From Salinimicrobium catena (GTDB taxonomy: Bacteria; Bacteroidota; Bacteroidia; Flavobacteriales; Flavobacteriaceae): a stretch of DNA of 64,000 bases. A program made the position numbers and the translations under genes. Below, one piece after another: positions 1 through 8,135 of the stretch (position 1 is its first letter; the number at the start of each line of letters is the position of its first letter). The notes beneath the pieces were generated by a model. That model was not told the origin of the DNA. It ran no database searches and was given only the letters and a program-made list of their open reading frames with translations. The stretch is taken from the NCBI RefSeq assembly GCF_900102915.1, contig NZ_FNGG01000003.1, positions 244,295 through 308,294 on the forward strand, written 5' to 3'.

Positions 1-1329
1 CTCTCCGTCACTAATGTTCTGAGTGGCAAAATATGTACCTACCACGGCAGGCACTCCCAGTTCACGGGCTACAATGGCGGCGTGGCTGGTTCTTCCGCCA
101 CGATCGGTAATGACACCAGCGACCCTTTTTAAGATGGGGTCCCAGTCCGGACTTGTGGTTTCGGTGATGAGGATGTCTCCCTCCTGCAGTTTGTCGGCTT
201 CACGGGGTGACTCTAAAATGCGGGCGGTACCTACCGCGATCTTTGATCCTATGGCATTGCCTTTTACCAGGATCTCTCCTTTGTCCTTTAGCCTGTACTC
301 GAACTGAAGCTCCTCTTTAAGAGTGTGATGAACGGTCTCGGGCCGGGCCTGGGTAATGAACAATTCATTGGAGATCCCGTCTTTTGCCCATTCAATATCC
401 ATAGCCTTTCCATAATGTTGTTCGATCAACAGGGCCCAACGGCCAAGGGTAAGAACTTCCTCATCATTCAGAACGTACTGGTCCTGTTTGGAGGCTTCTG
501 TCTCAATGTTTACAGTTGATGAATGTCCGTTAGAGGCGGCATAGACCATGGTTTTTTCCTTACGCCCCAGTTTTTTCTGAATAATGGCTTGTTTGTCCTT
601 TTGCAGGGTAGGCTTAAAAATGAAAAATTCATCGGGGTTTACCGTTCCCTGCACAATATTCTCCCCAAGTCCCCATACTCCCGATAGATGTATCACATCC
701 CTAAAACCAGATTCCGGTTCTATGGTAAAGCCCACGCCCGAGCAGCCACGGTCTGAGCGTACCATTTTCTGCACGCCTACCGAGAGTGCTACCTCGCTAT
801 GCTCAAATCCCTGATCTTCCCTATATTTTATGGCCCGGTCTGTATATAAAGAGGCGTAGCATTTCTGAACTGCCTGCAGCAGGGCCTCTTTTCCGGAAAT
901 ATTCAGATACGATTCATGCTGGCCTGCGAAACTGGCCTGGGGGAGATCCTCTGCCGTGGCACTGCTGCGAACGGCCACCTGGACGTCCTTTTGATCTCCC
1001 AGTTCATTGTAGGCAGCAACAATCGCCTTCGCAAGTTCTTCAGGAAGTCGGGCGTTCATTATAGTCTCCCTGGCTTTTTTTCCGGTTTCGGAAAGATTGG
1101 TATAATTCTCATGATCCAGTTGCTGCATGAGCTGCTTCAGGTTCTCTTCCAGGTCATTTTCCTTCAGGAATACCCAAAAAGCTTCAGAAGTGGTGGCGAA
1201 GCCGTTGGGCACCTGTACACCTTCCGAAGAAAGCTCATTATACATCTCTCCTAAAGAGGCATTTTTTCCTCCTACCAGGGGAACATCTTCTATAGATAAC
1301 TCTGAAAATTTTTTGATAAGGTCTTTCAT
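1..1329 (-). CDS. ppsA: Phosphoenolpyruvate synthase, N-terminal part (cut by window edge)
   Basis: Reverse-strand gene starting at the ATG at 1329 and running off the left edge, so about the first 443 residues are visible. PpsA makes phosphoenolpyruvate, AMP and phosphate from pyruvate, ATP and water, the entry step of gluconeogenesis from pyruvate. The N-terminal PPDK/PEP-synthase ATP-binding domain starts with VPLVGGKNASLGEM and contains AVRSSATAEDLPQASFAGQ and a conserved ITQARPETVH segment. The swivelling phosphohistidine domain follows, with GGRTSHAAIVARE; the catalytic His is residue 416 here (codon 82-84). The substrate-binding barrel lies outside the window. The gene follows 18 bp after the small membrane protein, so it is probably cotranscribed from the Fnr-like promoter at 1752-1794. 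Family assignment is firm. Confidence 0.95.
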   Translation of the reverse strand, partial: MKDLIKKFSELSIEDVPLVGGKNASLGEMYNELSSEGVQVPNGFATTSEAFWVFLKENDLEENLKQLMQQLDHENYTNLSETGKKARETIMNARLPEELAKAIVAAYNELGDQKDVQVAVRSSATAEDLPQASFAGQHESYLNISGKEALLQAVQKCYASLYTDRAIKYREDQGFEHSEVALSVGVQKMVRSDRGCSGVGFTIEPESGFRDVIHLSGVWGLGENIVQGTVNPDEFFIFKPTLQKDKQAIIQKKLGRKEKTMVYAASNGHSSTVNIETEASKQDQYVLNDEEVLTLGRWALLIEQHYGKAMDIEWAKDGISNELFITQARPETVHHTLKEELQFEYRLKDKGEILVKGNAIGSKIAVGTARILESPREADKLQEGDILITETTSPDWDPILKRVAGVITDRGGRTSHAAIVARELGVPAVVGTYFATQNISDGE

Positions 1330-1347
1330 TTTCGATCTTTTTTAATT

Positions 1348-1734
1348 CTAATACATCACGACCTGATAGCCTACATTGAGCAAGAAAACCCCCAGCAGGA
1401 ACAGTAAAAAGTAGAGGAGCTGGATTAGTTTCACGTTGATCACCGCCAATTTACGGCTGGTGTGGGTGGGAAAAATGAACAGCCCCAGTCCAGAGAAAAG
1501 GGCTATCCAGCCAAGCAGGGTTATAATGAATCGCCAGTCTGGCTCCCACACGTTGTGGAACAGAACATTCAAAAGGCCGATCACAATGGCTGTAAAAGCG
1601 ATAAGGATCTGGAATTTCTGGTCTTTAAGATCGGCATTGATCTGCTTGATCCTTTCCGGATTGAAACTAAGGATGAAAAAGAAGATCAGCAGATACCAAC
1701 CCCAGAATTTGGCTAAGAAATAGGAGATCTCCAT
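1348..1734 (-). CDS. Small four-helix integral membrane protein, unknown function
   Basis: A 128-residue hydrophobic protein with about four predicted membrane helices (near residues 8-25, 42-60, 66-86 and 102-125) joined by short polar loops. I recognise no family or catalytic motif. It lies directly upstream of ppsA on the same strand (18 bp gap) and is divergent from the ABC exporter operon. The shared 105-bp intergenic region holds one Fnr-like operator that is correctly spaced for a promoter in each direction, so expression is probably tied to oxygen or redox state. That it is a real gene is well supported by its length, start codon and promoter; its function is open. Confidence 0.8.
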   Translation of the reverse strand: MEISYFLAKFWGWYLLIFFFILSFNPERIKQINADLKDQKFQILIAFTAIVIGLLNVLFHNVWEPDWRFIITLLGWIALFSGLGLFIFPTHTSRKLAVINVKLIQLLYFLLFLLGVFLLNVGYQVVMY

Positions 1735-1751
1735 AGCTTTGAGACTTTGAT

Positions 1752-1825
1752 TAAATTTACTATGACCCAGCCATTTATAATATGATATATGTCATTCGGA
1801 AAGGGCTGAGTATCGGTTAATTTTG
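1752..1825. promoter_or_regulatory. Bidirectional promoter with shared Fnr/Crp-like operator
   Basis: The operator TGAT-ATAT-GTCA is at 1783-1794 (centre 1788.5). On the plus strand a perfect TAnnTTTG -7 element, TAATTTTG, begins at 1818, 29.5 bp from the operator centre. On the minus strand TAAATTTA begins at 1759, also exactly 29.5 bp away. This matches class II Crp/Fnr activation (operator near -41.5). It would drive the exporter operon to the right and the membrane protein and ppsA to the left. Confidence 0.7.
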
Positions 1826-1839
1826 GGAAAAGATTTTGT

Positions 1840-2925
1840 ATGGTTCGGTTGCTGCACGCAATTTTTCTAATGTTCCTGCTTATTTCCTGCGGAAATGAGC
1901 AGGAAAAGACCTATCCCGTTAAAACCGGAATTACAGAATCGGTCTATTCTTCGGTGACCATACAGCCCGATAGTCTTTACCAGGCTTACGCCCCGGTTAG
2001 CGGGCTGTTGGACGAAAACCTGGTAGAAGAGGGTGACCTGGTGGCCAAAGGGGAGGTGATCGCGCAGATCATCAACACCAGCCCAAAACTTGCCACAGAA
2101 AATGCCCGTGCCGCTCTGGACCTGGCTAAGAAAAATTATCGTGGAAGTTCAGGGATACTCAGCAGCATAGAAGAAGAACTGAAGGCAGCAAGGCTCAAGT
2201 ATAAAGATGATTCCATTAATTATTACCGGCAGGAGAAATTATGGGCACAGGGGATAGGGTCTAAAGCCACTTTTGAGTCCAGGAAGCTGGCTTACGAGCT
2301 TTCATCCAATTCGCTTGAGTTGCTTCAGAAAAAGTATTCACGAACCGAAGATGAACTGCAAACCCAACTGGAGCAGGCAGAGAACACTTACCGACTTGCC
2401 CTGGTAAACACCAGGGATTTTTCGGTGACCAGCAAGATAAACGGGAAAGTCTACGCTCTGCATAAAAATCCCGGCGAGTTGATCACTTCTTCCCAGCCCC
2501 TGGCATCAATAGGAAAAGAGGAGGATTTCGTGATTGAAATGCTGGTAGATGAAGTGGATATAGTGAGGGTAAAGGTAGGACAACCCGTTCTTCTCACCTT
2601 AGATGCCTACGGAGATCACGTTTTTGAGGCCGAGGTAAGCAAGATCTATCCTGAAAAAGATGAACGCAACCAGACCTTCCTGGTTGAAGCCCTTTTTACG
2701 GAAGCACCTGAGGTGTTGTACCCCGGCCTTTCTGGAGAGGCCAATATCCTGACTGCAAAAAAAGACAGCACTTTGGTGATTCCCAGGGCGTATCTGGTGG
2801 GGAAGAATAAAGTAAAGACCAAAGATGGAGAGGTACAGGTGACTGTCGGCCTGGAGAGCCTGGATTCCGTAGAGATCCTGGAAGGGATCACTGCAGAAAC
2901 CCTCATTTATAAGCCAAAGGAATGA
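1840..2925 (+). CDS. HlyD/MacA-type periplasmic adaptor lipoprotein of an ABC exporter
   Basis: A 361-residue membrane-fusion protein. The N-terminus is a lipoprotein signal (FLMFLLISC, Cys17 the likely lipidated residue), so it is anchored by lipid rather than by a helix. A beta-barrel/lipoyl region (DENLVEEGDLVAKGEVIAQI, about 55-75) is followed by a long alpha-hairpin coiled coil (about 80-185), a second lipoyl half (NGKVYALHKNPGELI) and a barrel domain to the end. Adaptors of this family link an inner-membrane transporter to an outer-membrane channel. It overlaps the permease gene by 4 bases (ATGA), so the two are translationally coupled. No TolC-like channel gene is nearby. The substrate cannot be told from the sequence. 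Confidence 0.88.
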   Translation: MVRLLHAIFLMFLLISCGNEQEKTYPVKTGITESVYSSVTIQPDSLYQAYAPVSGLLDENLVEEGDLVAKGEVIAQIINTSPKLATENARAALDLAKKNYRGSSGILSSIEEELKAARLKYKDDSINYYRQEKLWAQGIGSKATFESRKLAYELSSNSLELLQKKYSRTEDELQTQLEQAENTYRLALVNTRDFSVTSKINGKVYALHKNPGELITSSQPLASIGKEEDFVIEMLVDEVDIVRVKVGQPVLLTLDAYGDHVFEAEVSKIYPEKDERNQTFLVEALFTEAPEVLYPGLSGEANILTAKKDSTLVIPRAYLVGKNKVKTKDGEVQVTVGLESLDSVEILEGITAETLIYKPKE

Positions 2926-4184
2926 TTCAGAGGTCGGTCATAATGAGCATCGCCAAAACCCACCTGCTTAGCAAGCTGAAGCAGACGATAATCGCTGCCC
3001 TGGGTGTCACGTTTGGCATTGGTTCATATATCACGCTGGTGAGCTTTATGACCGGACTTAACAACATGCTGGACGACCTTATTTTAAATCAGACCCCACA
3101 CATCCATATTTATAATGAGATACAGCCGTCAAAGCAGCAGCCCGTAGATATTTATGAGGCTTTGAGCGGTTCTTTAAATATGGTGAGGTCCATCAAACCA
3201 AAGCAGACTCAAAAAAAGATCCACAATGCGCAACCGCTGATCGATCTTTTAGAGAAGGACCCTCGGGTGAGGGGCGCTTTGCCACAGGTGAAGACGCAGA
3301 TATTTTATATCGCCGGGCCCATAGACCTGGGAGGAAACCTAACCGGGGTAAATATTCTGCAGGAAGCGGAACTCTCAAATCTTGGTGACTACATAGTTGA
3401 GGGAAGTCCGCAAGACCTTGAAAATACCGCCAATGCGATCATTCTTGGTTCCGGCGTAGCAGAAAAGATGTCCCTTGAAATAGGGGAAAGGGTTCAGGTG
3501 AATACGGTGCAGGGAGAGCTTTTCCCGCTTAAAGTGGTCGGGATCTACCAGAGCGGAATTTCAGATATTGATAATATACAGAGCTATACCAACCTTAAAA
3601 CCGCGCAGAAGATCCTGGGGCAGCCTGAAAATTACATCACAGACATAAACGTTAAACTTTATGATACAGATGACGCTGTTGGTTTGGCAAAGAAGATAGA
3701 GGAACAATACGGGCTACGAGCTGTAGATGTGCAAACGGCCAATGCGCAGTTCGAAACGGGAAATACGGTAAGGAATCTCATTTCCTACTCGGTATCGGTG
3801 ACTTTGCTGCTGGTGGCAGGTTTTGGGATCTACAATATCCTGAATATGCTTATCTACGAAAAAATGAACGATATAGCCATTTTGAAGGCGACAGGTTTTA
3901 CGGGCAGGGATGTGCAATGGGTATTTATGAGCCAGGCTCTTATCATTGGGATCATTGGCGGGGTCACCGGGTTGTTGGTCGGGTACCTGCTTTCGGTGGT
4001 GATAAGCAATACACCTTTTGAGACAGAGGCATTGCCCACCATAGAGACCTATCCGGTGAATTTTGATCCGTGGTTCTATATCATCGGGATCAGTTTTGCA
4101 ATAGTTGCCACTTTCCTTGCCGGATATCTTCCCTCTAAAAGAGCGAAAAAAATAGATCCGGTTAGGATCATAAATCGATTATAA
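2922..4184 (+). CDS. FtsX/MacB-type ABC transporter permease
   Basis: A 420-residue permease of the FtsX/LolCE/MacB type. One membrane helix near residues 20-45 is followed by a large periplasmic domain (about 46-285) and three C-terminal helices (about 290-312, 335-360 and 385-408). It ends with the typical positively charged SKRAKKIDPVRIINRL tail. Its start overlaps the adaptor stop by 4 bases, and the ATPase gene follows 5 bases after its own stop. Such mechanotransmission permeases move lipids, lipoproteins, peptides or drugs out of the inner membrane. The MacA-like adaptor favours an exporter of MacAB type over lipoprotein sorting (LolCDE). Confidence 0.9.
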   Translation: MIQRSVIMSIAKTHLLSKLKQTIIAALGVTFGIGSYITLVSFMTGLNNMLDDLILNQTPHIHIYNEIQPSKQQPVDIYEALSGSLNMVRSIKPKQTQKKIHNAQPLIDLLEKDPRVRGALPQVKTQIFYIAGPIDLGGNLTGVNILQEAELSNLGDYIVEGSPQDLENTANAIILGSGVAEKMSLEIGERVQVNTVQGELFPLKVVGIYQSGISDIDNIQSYTNLKTAQKILGQPENYITDINVKLYDTDDAVGLAKKIEEQYGLRAVDVQTANAQFETGNTVRNLISYSVSVTLLLVAGFGIYNILNMLIYEKMNDIAILKATGFTGRDVQWVFMSQALIIGIIGGVTGLLVGYLLSVVISNTPFETEALPTIETYPVNFDPWFYIIGISFAIVATFLAGYLPSKRAKKIDPVRIINRL

Positions 4185-4189
4185 GCAGG

Positions 4190-4864
4190 ATGGAAAACAT
4201 ACTCGAAGCCAGGAATATCAACAAACATTTTAAAAAGCCGGTACTTTTTCACGTGCTGAAGGATATCTCTTTTTCGGTGAAAGAGGGGGAATTCGCCTCT
4301 ATTATGGGAAAATCTGGCTGTGGAAAGTCCACGTTGCTTTATGTGCTTTCTACCATGGATACAGATTATGAAGGCCAGCTGTTCCTGCACGGGGAACTTG
4401 TTTCGGGCCAGCCTGCAGACAAGCTTGCTTACATAAGGAACAAGCACATAGGTTTCGTGTTTCAGTTCCATTATCTTTTAGCTGAATTCACCGTACTGGA
4501 AAATGTGATGCTGCCGGCCCGGAAGCTGGCCGAAAGATCCTACGAGGAAATTGAGCAGAAGGCCATGGAGAAACTACAGATCCTTGGAATTGACAAACTC
4601 GCTCTGAAAAAGGCATCCCAAATTTCGGGCGGGGAGAAACAAAGGGTCGCCATCGCACGGGCACTTATCAACGATCCCGTCATTATCATGGGAGATGAGC
4701 CAACGGGGAACCTCGACAGTCATAATTCAGAGAACGTTTTCAATATTTTTAGAGAACTCAGCGATGAGCAGGGACTATCCCTGCTAATTGTAACTCACGA
4801 CCAGGATTTCGCCGACAAGACCGATCGCATCATTCAAATGGAAGACGGCAGGATCTTAGCCTGA
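4190..4864 (+). CDS. ABC transporter ATP-binding subunit (MacB/LolD family)
   Basis: A 224-residue cytoplasmic ATPase of normal length for the LolD/MacB-NBD family. Visible motifs in order: Walker [11 protein letters not shown]-loop [16 protein letters not shown] signature ISGGEKQR, Walker [14 protein letters not shown] and switch histidine LLIVTHD. It powers the permease encoded just upstream; adaptor, permease and ATPase form a compact three-gene operon. The ATG at 4190 is preceded by GCAGG. The stop codon TGA overlaps an Fnr-like operator (4862-4873) that appears to start a new promoter for the next gene. Confidence 0.93.
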   Translation: MENILEARNINKHFKKPVLFHVLKDISFSVKEGEFASIMGKSGCGKSTLLYVLSTMDTDYEGQLFLHGELVSGQPADKLAYIRNKHIGFVFQFHYLLAEFTVLENVMLPARKLAERSYEEIEQKAMEKLQILGIDKLALKKASQISGGEKQRVAIARALINDPVIIMGDEPTGNLDSHNSENVFNIFRELSDEQGLSLLIVTHDQDFADKTDRIIQMEDGRILA

Positions 4865-4904
4865 TATTTGTCATTTTTATAACCCTTTGCATCAGCTATC
4901 TTTA
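4862..4904 (+). promoter_or_regulatory. Fnr/Crp-like operator and -7 element for the DUF6064 gene
   Basis: The operator TGAT-ATTT-GTCA is at 4862-4873 (centre 4867.5), overlapping the stop codon of the ABC ATPase gene. The -7 element TATCTTTA (TAnnTTTG with the last base changed) starts at 4897, exactly 29.5 bp from the operator centre. Transcription should begin near 4910, just ahead of the ATG at 4923. Confidence 0.65.
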
Positions 4905-4922
4905 AAAGGTAACTCTTTGGTC

Positions 4923-5633
4923 ATGCCTTTTACTTCAGATGAATTCCTCAACCTGTTCGAAGAATACAATCTTTCTTTGTGGCCGCTGCAAATGCTGCTT
5001 TATCTTCTCGGCATCTTTGCCATCACCTTTATTATGATAAGAAAAAGAACAGAAGGAGTGGCGGTCAATGTAGCATTGGCTATACTTTGGTTCTGGATGG
5101 GAGCTGTATATCACCTGCTATATTTTAGTACCATTAATTCCCTTGCCTTCCTGTTTGGAATTTTTTTCATTATTCAATCGGCAATATTTATCTGGAGCGG
5201 GGTTTTGGGAAAACAGCTGGTGTATAGGTGGAAACTGGATATTAAAGGCATCGTAGGATTTCTGTTCGTGATATTTTCATTCCTGGTTTATCCATTTTTA
5301 TCTGCTTTTTTCGGCCATTCCTATCCTCAGACTCCCACCTTCGGGCTTCCGTGCCCCACGACCATTTTTACCTTCGGAATTTTATTGTTCTCGGCAAAAA
5401 AGCTTCCGTGGTATATCTTTATTATTCCCTTGCTGTGGAGTTTCATCGGCTTTTCCGCAGCTCTTAATCTGGATATGAAAGAGGATTACAGCCTTCTGGT
5501 GGCCGGAATTACAGGGGCCTTGTTCCTTATCTTTTCGAAGTATCCGAAGAACAATGGGAGGGAAGTCAGCCTTAAAAAAAAGCTTTTTATTCTTCATCTT
5601 TTTCGTCTCCCTCTTCCTTACTATGCAGAATGA
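4923..5633 (+). CDS. DUF6064 family integral membrane protein
   Basis: A 236-residue polytopic membrane protein with about seven helices. The start MPFTSDEFLNLFEEYNLSLWPLQ matches the usual N-terminus of the DUF6064 family, so I chose the ATG at 4923 over the in-frame ATG at 4887; the predicted transcription start near 4910 also excludes the earlier one. A conserved PTFGLPCPTTIFTFGILL segment precedes the last helices. No function is established for the family as far as I know. The gene is convergent with the universal stress protein gene, and their 3' ends overlap by 47 bp (5587-5633). Confidence 0.85.
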   Translation: MPFTSDEFLNLFEEYNLSLWPLQMLLYLLGIFAITFIMIRKRTEGVAVNVALAILWFWMGAVYHLLYFSTINSLAFLFGIFFIIQSAIFIWSGVLGKQLVYRWKLDIKGIVGFLFVIFSFLVYPFLSAFFGHSYPQTPTFGLPCPTTIFTFGILLFSAKKLPWYIFIIPLLWSFIGFSAALNLDMKEDYSLLVAGITGALFLIFSKYPKNNGREVSLKKKLFILHLFRLPLPYYAE

Positions 5634-6450
5634 ATAGGGGAATCGTTGTGGAATAAATGATCTTTGAAAGATTCGAACCAAAAAGCCGCTCAAGGAATTC
5701 TTCTTTTTTGACAGGCAGAATATTCATGTCAATTTCCATGGACTGCACAAAGGTGTTGATGGCTTCATTGACGGGAACGTCGCTCACCTTATGGTAGGAA
5801 GGATTATAGATCTCAAAATGCTGTTTTAAAATCATCTCTTCCTCGGCTTCTGCTTCAGCATCGGCATCGGTTTTTGTGATCTTCAGAATGTGTAAACTGA
5901 AGGAATGGTTGCCGATCAGCTTCAATAATGGCTGAAGAGCTTCTTTTTCGAATTCAACCGTTTGGTCCAGGCTCAGCAATAATTGCCGAAGGGAATGGAA
6001 AGTGGCATTTTCGGGAATGATCAGCAAAGGCGAATCTACCTTCCTGATCACTCTAAGGGTGTGGCTTCCAAAGATCCTTTCCTGGGCATCAGAAACCCCA
6101 TCGGTGCCCATTGCAATAAGGTCGATATTTTCGGTTTCGATGAATTTATTGATGGAGTCGGTAAAAACATTGTAATCTGTTATAGCATCGTATTGAAAAT
6201 CTTCCCCGGCGCAATTTTTCTCCATTTTAGCAATGAGCTTGTCCAGTTTACGCTTGTTTTCTGAAATAAGGATGTCGTAGAGAGAGGCATCTGTAGAAGC
6301 CTGCATGAGATCTCCGCTGGTATAGCTGGAAGATTTGTAAACGCTTAAAAGATGAAAAGTACAGGAGGTGCCTTTGAAAAGGTTCAGCACATACAAAATG
6401 GCATTTGTGGAGCATTTTGAGAAATCGGTGGGCAAAAGGATGTTTTTCAT
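5587..6450 (-). CDS. Universal stress protein, tandem UspA domains
   Basis: A 287-residue cytoplasmic protein with two Usp-type domains. The first (1-150) starts MKNILLPTDFSKCSTNAI and carries an IDLIAMGTDGVSD...IFGSHTLRVIRKVDSPLLII nucleotide-binding-type segment. The second (about 150-280) is more diverged and lacks a clear G-x2-G-x9-G(S/T) motif. UspA proteins help cells survive starvation, hypoxia and oxidative stress. An Fnr-like operator lies 50 bp upstream, suggesting induction by low oxygen or redox change. The C-terminus is very acidic (EEGDEKDEE) and overlaps the 3' end of the convergent DUF6064 gene. Confidence 0.92.
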   Translation of the reverse strand: MKNILLPTDFSKCSTNAILYVLNLFKGTSCTFHLLSVYKSSSYTSGDLMQASTDASLYDILISENKRKLDKLIAKMEKNCAGEDFQYDAITDYNVFTDSINKFIETENIDLIAMGTDGVSDAQERIFGSHTLRVIRKVDSPLLIIPENATFHSLRQLLLSLDQTVEFEKEALQPLLKLIGNHSFSLHILKITKTDADAEAEAEEEMILKQHFEIYNPSYHKVSDVPVNEAINTFVQSMEIDMNILPVKKEEFLERLFGSNLSKIIYSTTIPLFILHSKEEGDEKDEE

Positions 6451-6469
6451 CGCTACAGGATTTATACCT

Positions 6470-6512
6470 TTAATTTAAGGAATACTCTTAAGTGCAGCAA
6501 TGACAGCCGTCA
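6470..6512 (-). promoter_or_regulatory. Fnr/Crp-like operator and -7 region for the universal stress protein gene
   Basis: The operator TGAC-AGCC-GTCA is at 6501-6512 (centre 6506.5) between rluE and the usp gene. On the minus strand TAAATTAA begins at 6477, again 29.5 bp from the operator centre. This -7 box is the weakest of the set (TTAA in place of TTTG). The start codon is at 6450. Confidence 0.55.
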
Positions 6513-6518
6513 ATTTTA

Positions 6519-7091
6519 TTAGTAGCTGAATTCTTCCACTTCCCTTACTTCTCCTGCATCCATATTATCAAGCAGTTCGTTGCCGACCCTTACCCTGACA
6601 AGCCGCAAGGTTGGAAAACCTACAGCGGCGGTCATCTTCTTTACCTGGCGGAATTTTCCTTCTGTAAGAGTCACACTTATCCAGCTGGTTGGGCCATGCC
6701 TTTCATCCCTTATCTTTTTGGCGCGTTCTGGAAAACTGGGAGAGGAGGAGAGTATGGAGGCTTTGCAGGGATTGGTCATGTATTTTTTCCCCTGGATCCC
6801 GATTTCCACTCCGCAGGTCATTTTCTCTATGGCCGTTTCATCTATGAGACCATCCACCTGAACATAGTATTCCTTTTCTACCTTCCTGCCGGTGATATCT
6901 GCGCTTACCTTGCCATCGGTGGTAAGTAAGAGGAGGCCTTCAGAATCCTGGTCAAGCCTTCCTATAGACATGGTGGCCTCAGGGAAATCAAATAGTTCCC
7001 CCAGTAACTTTTTGTTCTTCCGGGTCTTTTGATTGGTGATGAATTGACTAAGATAACCGTAGGGTTTGTATATCTTGAAATGTCGATGCAC
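6519..7091 (-). CDS. rluE: 23S rRNA pseudouridine synthase RluE-type
   Basis: A 190-residue pseudouridine synthase of the RsuA/RluB/RluE group without an S4 domain, as in RluE. It isomerises a uridine of 23S rRNA (U2457 in E. coli). The catalytic aspartate lies in GRLDQDSEGLLLLTTDG; the KIYKPYGYLSQF start and the GKFRQVKKMTAAVGFPTLRLVRVRVG segment are typical. No ATG is available: the reading frame opens at a TAG at about 7107-7109, so the start is probably the GTG at 7091. The gene stands alone, with the usp promoter between it and the next gene. Confidence 0.9.
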   Translation of the reverse strand: MHRHFKIYKPYGYLSQFITNQKTRKNKKLLGELFDFPEATMSIGRLDQDSEGLLLLTTDGKVSADITGRKVEKEYYVQVDGLIDETAIEKMTCGVEIGIQGKKYMTNPCKASILSSSPSFPERAKKIRDERHGPTSWISVTLTEGKFRQVKKMTAAVGFPTLRLVRVRVGNELLDNMDAGEVREVEEFSY

Positions 7092-7232
7092 TTTCTTGTT
7101 TTGCTGCTAAAATAAGAAAAGAGATGAGATTGGATTAAAGCAGTAAAACAGCAGATTATTTGAGAATTTATAAATGTAAAGTGTACAGATAATGCTGATT
7201 TTCAGTAAAAAAATGTAAAATTCTGAAAAAAT

Positions 7233-7248
7233 TCACCAAAAGTGGGTA
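7233..7248. promoter_or_regulatory. Inverted repeat resembling TACCCAnAAATGGGTA
   Basis: TCACCAAAAGTGGGTA matches 12 of 16 positions of the palindrome at 8106-8121. It lies between the stop of the first PAS-LuxR gene and the start of rluE. It is probably a binding site of one of the two adjacent regulators, but its target is unclear. Confidence 0.4.
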
Positions 7249-7276
7249 TTGTGTGAAGTCTCTTATTCCTCTATTT

Positions 7277-8026
7277 TTACAACATGAAATCGGGAAAAGA
7301 TGTAATGTTAGCCCGATGGATTAAAAAATCGGGGGTGTAGGGGCCCCGATTTTTTTTATATATCAGGTCGAAAGCGTGAGCATACTCCGTGAATTCGTAG
7401 GTAGTTTGAATACCCAATTTCCTTTTTATTATTTTTCGGTGAGTGTTTACAGTGTCCACTGTGATATTCAGCTCTTCTGAAATTTCAGCAGAACTTCTTC
7501 CTAATGCCACCAGGCGCAGAACTTCTTTCGCCCGGTCGCCCAGGCTGTGGAATTTTTCAAGGTTGTTCTTGTAGAAGGTATTTTCAGCCAAAAGGCGTTC
7601 CGCTTTATTAGGGATATGTTTCATTTGATCTACTGGAAAACTGACCGTAATGGTGTGGGTAGGGTTACCGTCATTGTCCTGGTGAAATATGCGAATGGAG
7701 CCTATGTGCCACACCCATTCATCCCTGTCCTTGAACTTTACCTGTTGAAAGAAGGTAAAGGTTTCCTTAGGATCCCTTTCCTTTAACAGCTTTTCGAGCT
7801 TTATCATGAAGCCTTCCATATCTTCATTGTTGAAGAACCGCTCATGGTACTTGCTGCCCATTTCTGAAAGTTCGCTCATGCTCACCCCCAACTGGTCCAG
7901 TCCTTTGGAACTCATATATACCGTTTTAAAGTCTGCAAAATCGACGATCTCATGGATCACGACCACCCCGGGTAGGAGTTCGGCAAAGGGTTCAAGATGT
8001 TTGATCTTGTCTTCTGCTGTTTCCAA
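7277..8026 (-). CDS. PAS domain LuxR-type transcriptional regulator (copy 1)
   Basis: A 249-residue regulator. The N-terminal PAS-like sensing domain (about 1-140) begins EPFAELLPGVVVIHEI and includes GLDQLGVSMSELSEMG. The C-terminal LuxR/GerE helix-turn-helix (about 160-225) reads LGDRAKEVLRLVALGRSSAEISEELNITVDTVNTHRK across its core, with a 20-residue tail. There is no receiver domain, so the signal probably binds the PAS fold. The reading frame opens only two codons before a TTG at 8026, and alignment with the neighbouring paralogue supports that TTG as the start. It is a tandem duplicate of the gene at 8136-8792. Confidence 0.85.
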   Translation of the reverse strand: METAEDKIKHLEPFAELLPGVVVIHEIVDFADFKTVYMSSKGLDQLGVSMSELSEMGSKYHERFFNNEDMEGFMIKLEKLLKERDPKETFTFFQQVKFKDRDEWVWHIGSIRIFHQDNDGNPTHTITVSFPVDQMKHIPNKAERLLAENTFYKNNLEKFHSLGDRAKEVLRLVALGRSSAEISEELNITVDTVNTHRKIIKRKLGIQTTYEFTEYAHAFDLIYKKNRGPYTPDFLIHRANITSFPDFML

Positions 8027-8105
8027 ATCTTAAAATTTTTGGTTAGACATAGCTGGCCACTACATCCTGCAGGAAAGTCGAGCTAGATTTAGGGGTAATG
8101 GTTAG

Positions 8106-8121
8106 TACCCAGAAATGGGTA
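8106..8121. promoter_or_regulatory. Palindromic operator TACCC-N6-GGGTA
   Basis: A perfect 5+5 inverted repeat (TACCC AGAAAT GGGTA) between the two PAS-LuxR genes, about 80 bp upstream of the start of copy 1. Related sequences occur at 7233-7248 and 8837-8856. It is a good candidate for the binding site of these regulators. Confidence 0.5.
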
Positions 8122-8135
8122 ATTGTTACAAAATT

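Noticed and set aside
23-1254. Forward-strand open frames over the first 1.3 kb
   Set aside because: They lie opposite the phosphoenolpyruvate synthase gene on the minus strand, whose conserved motifs are unmistakable.
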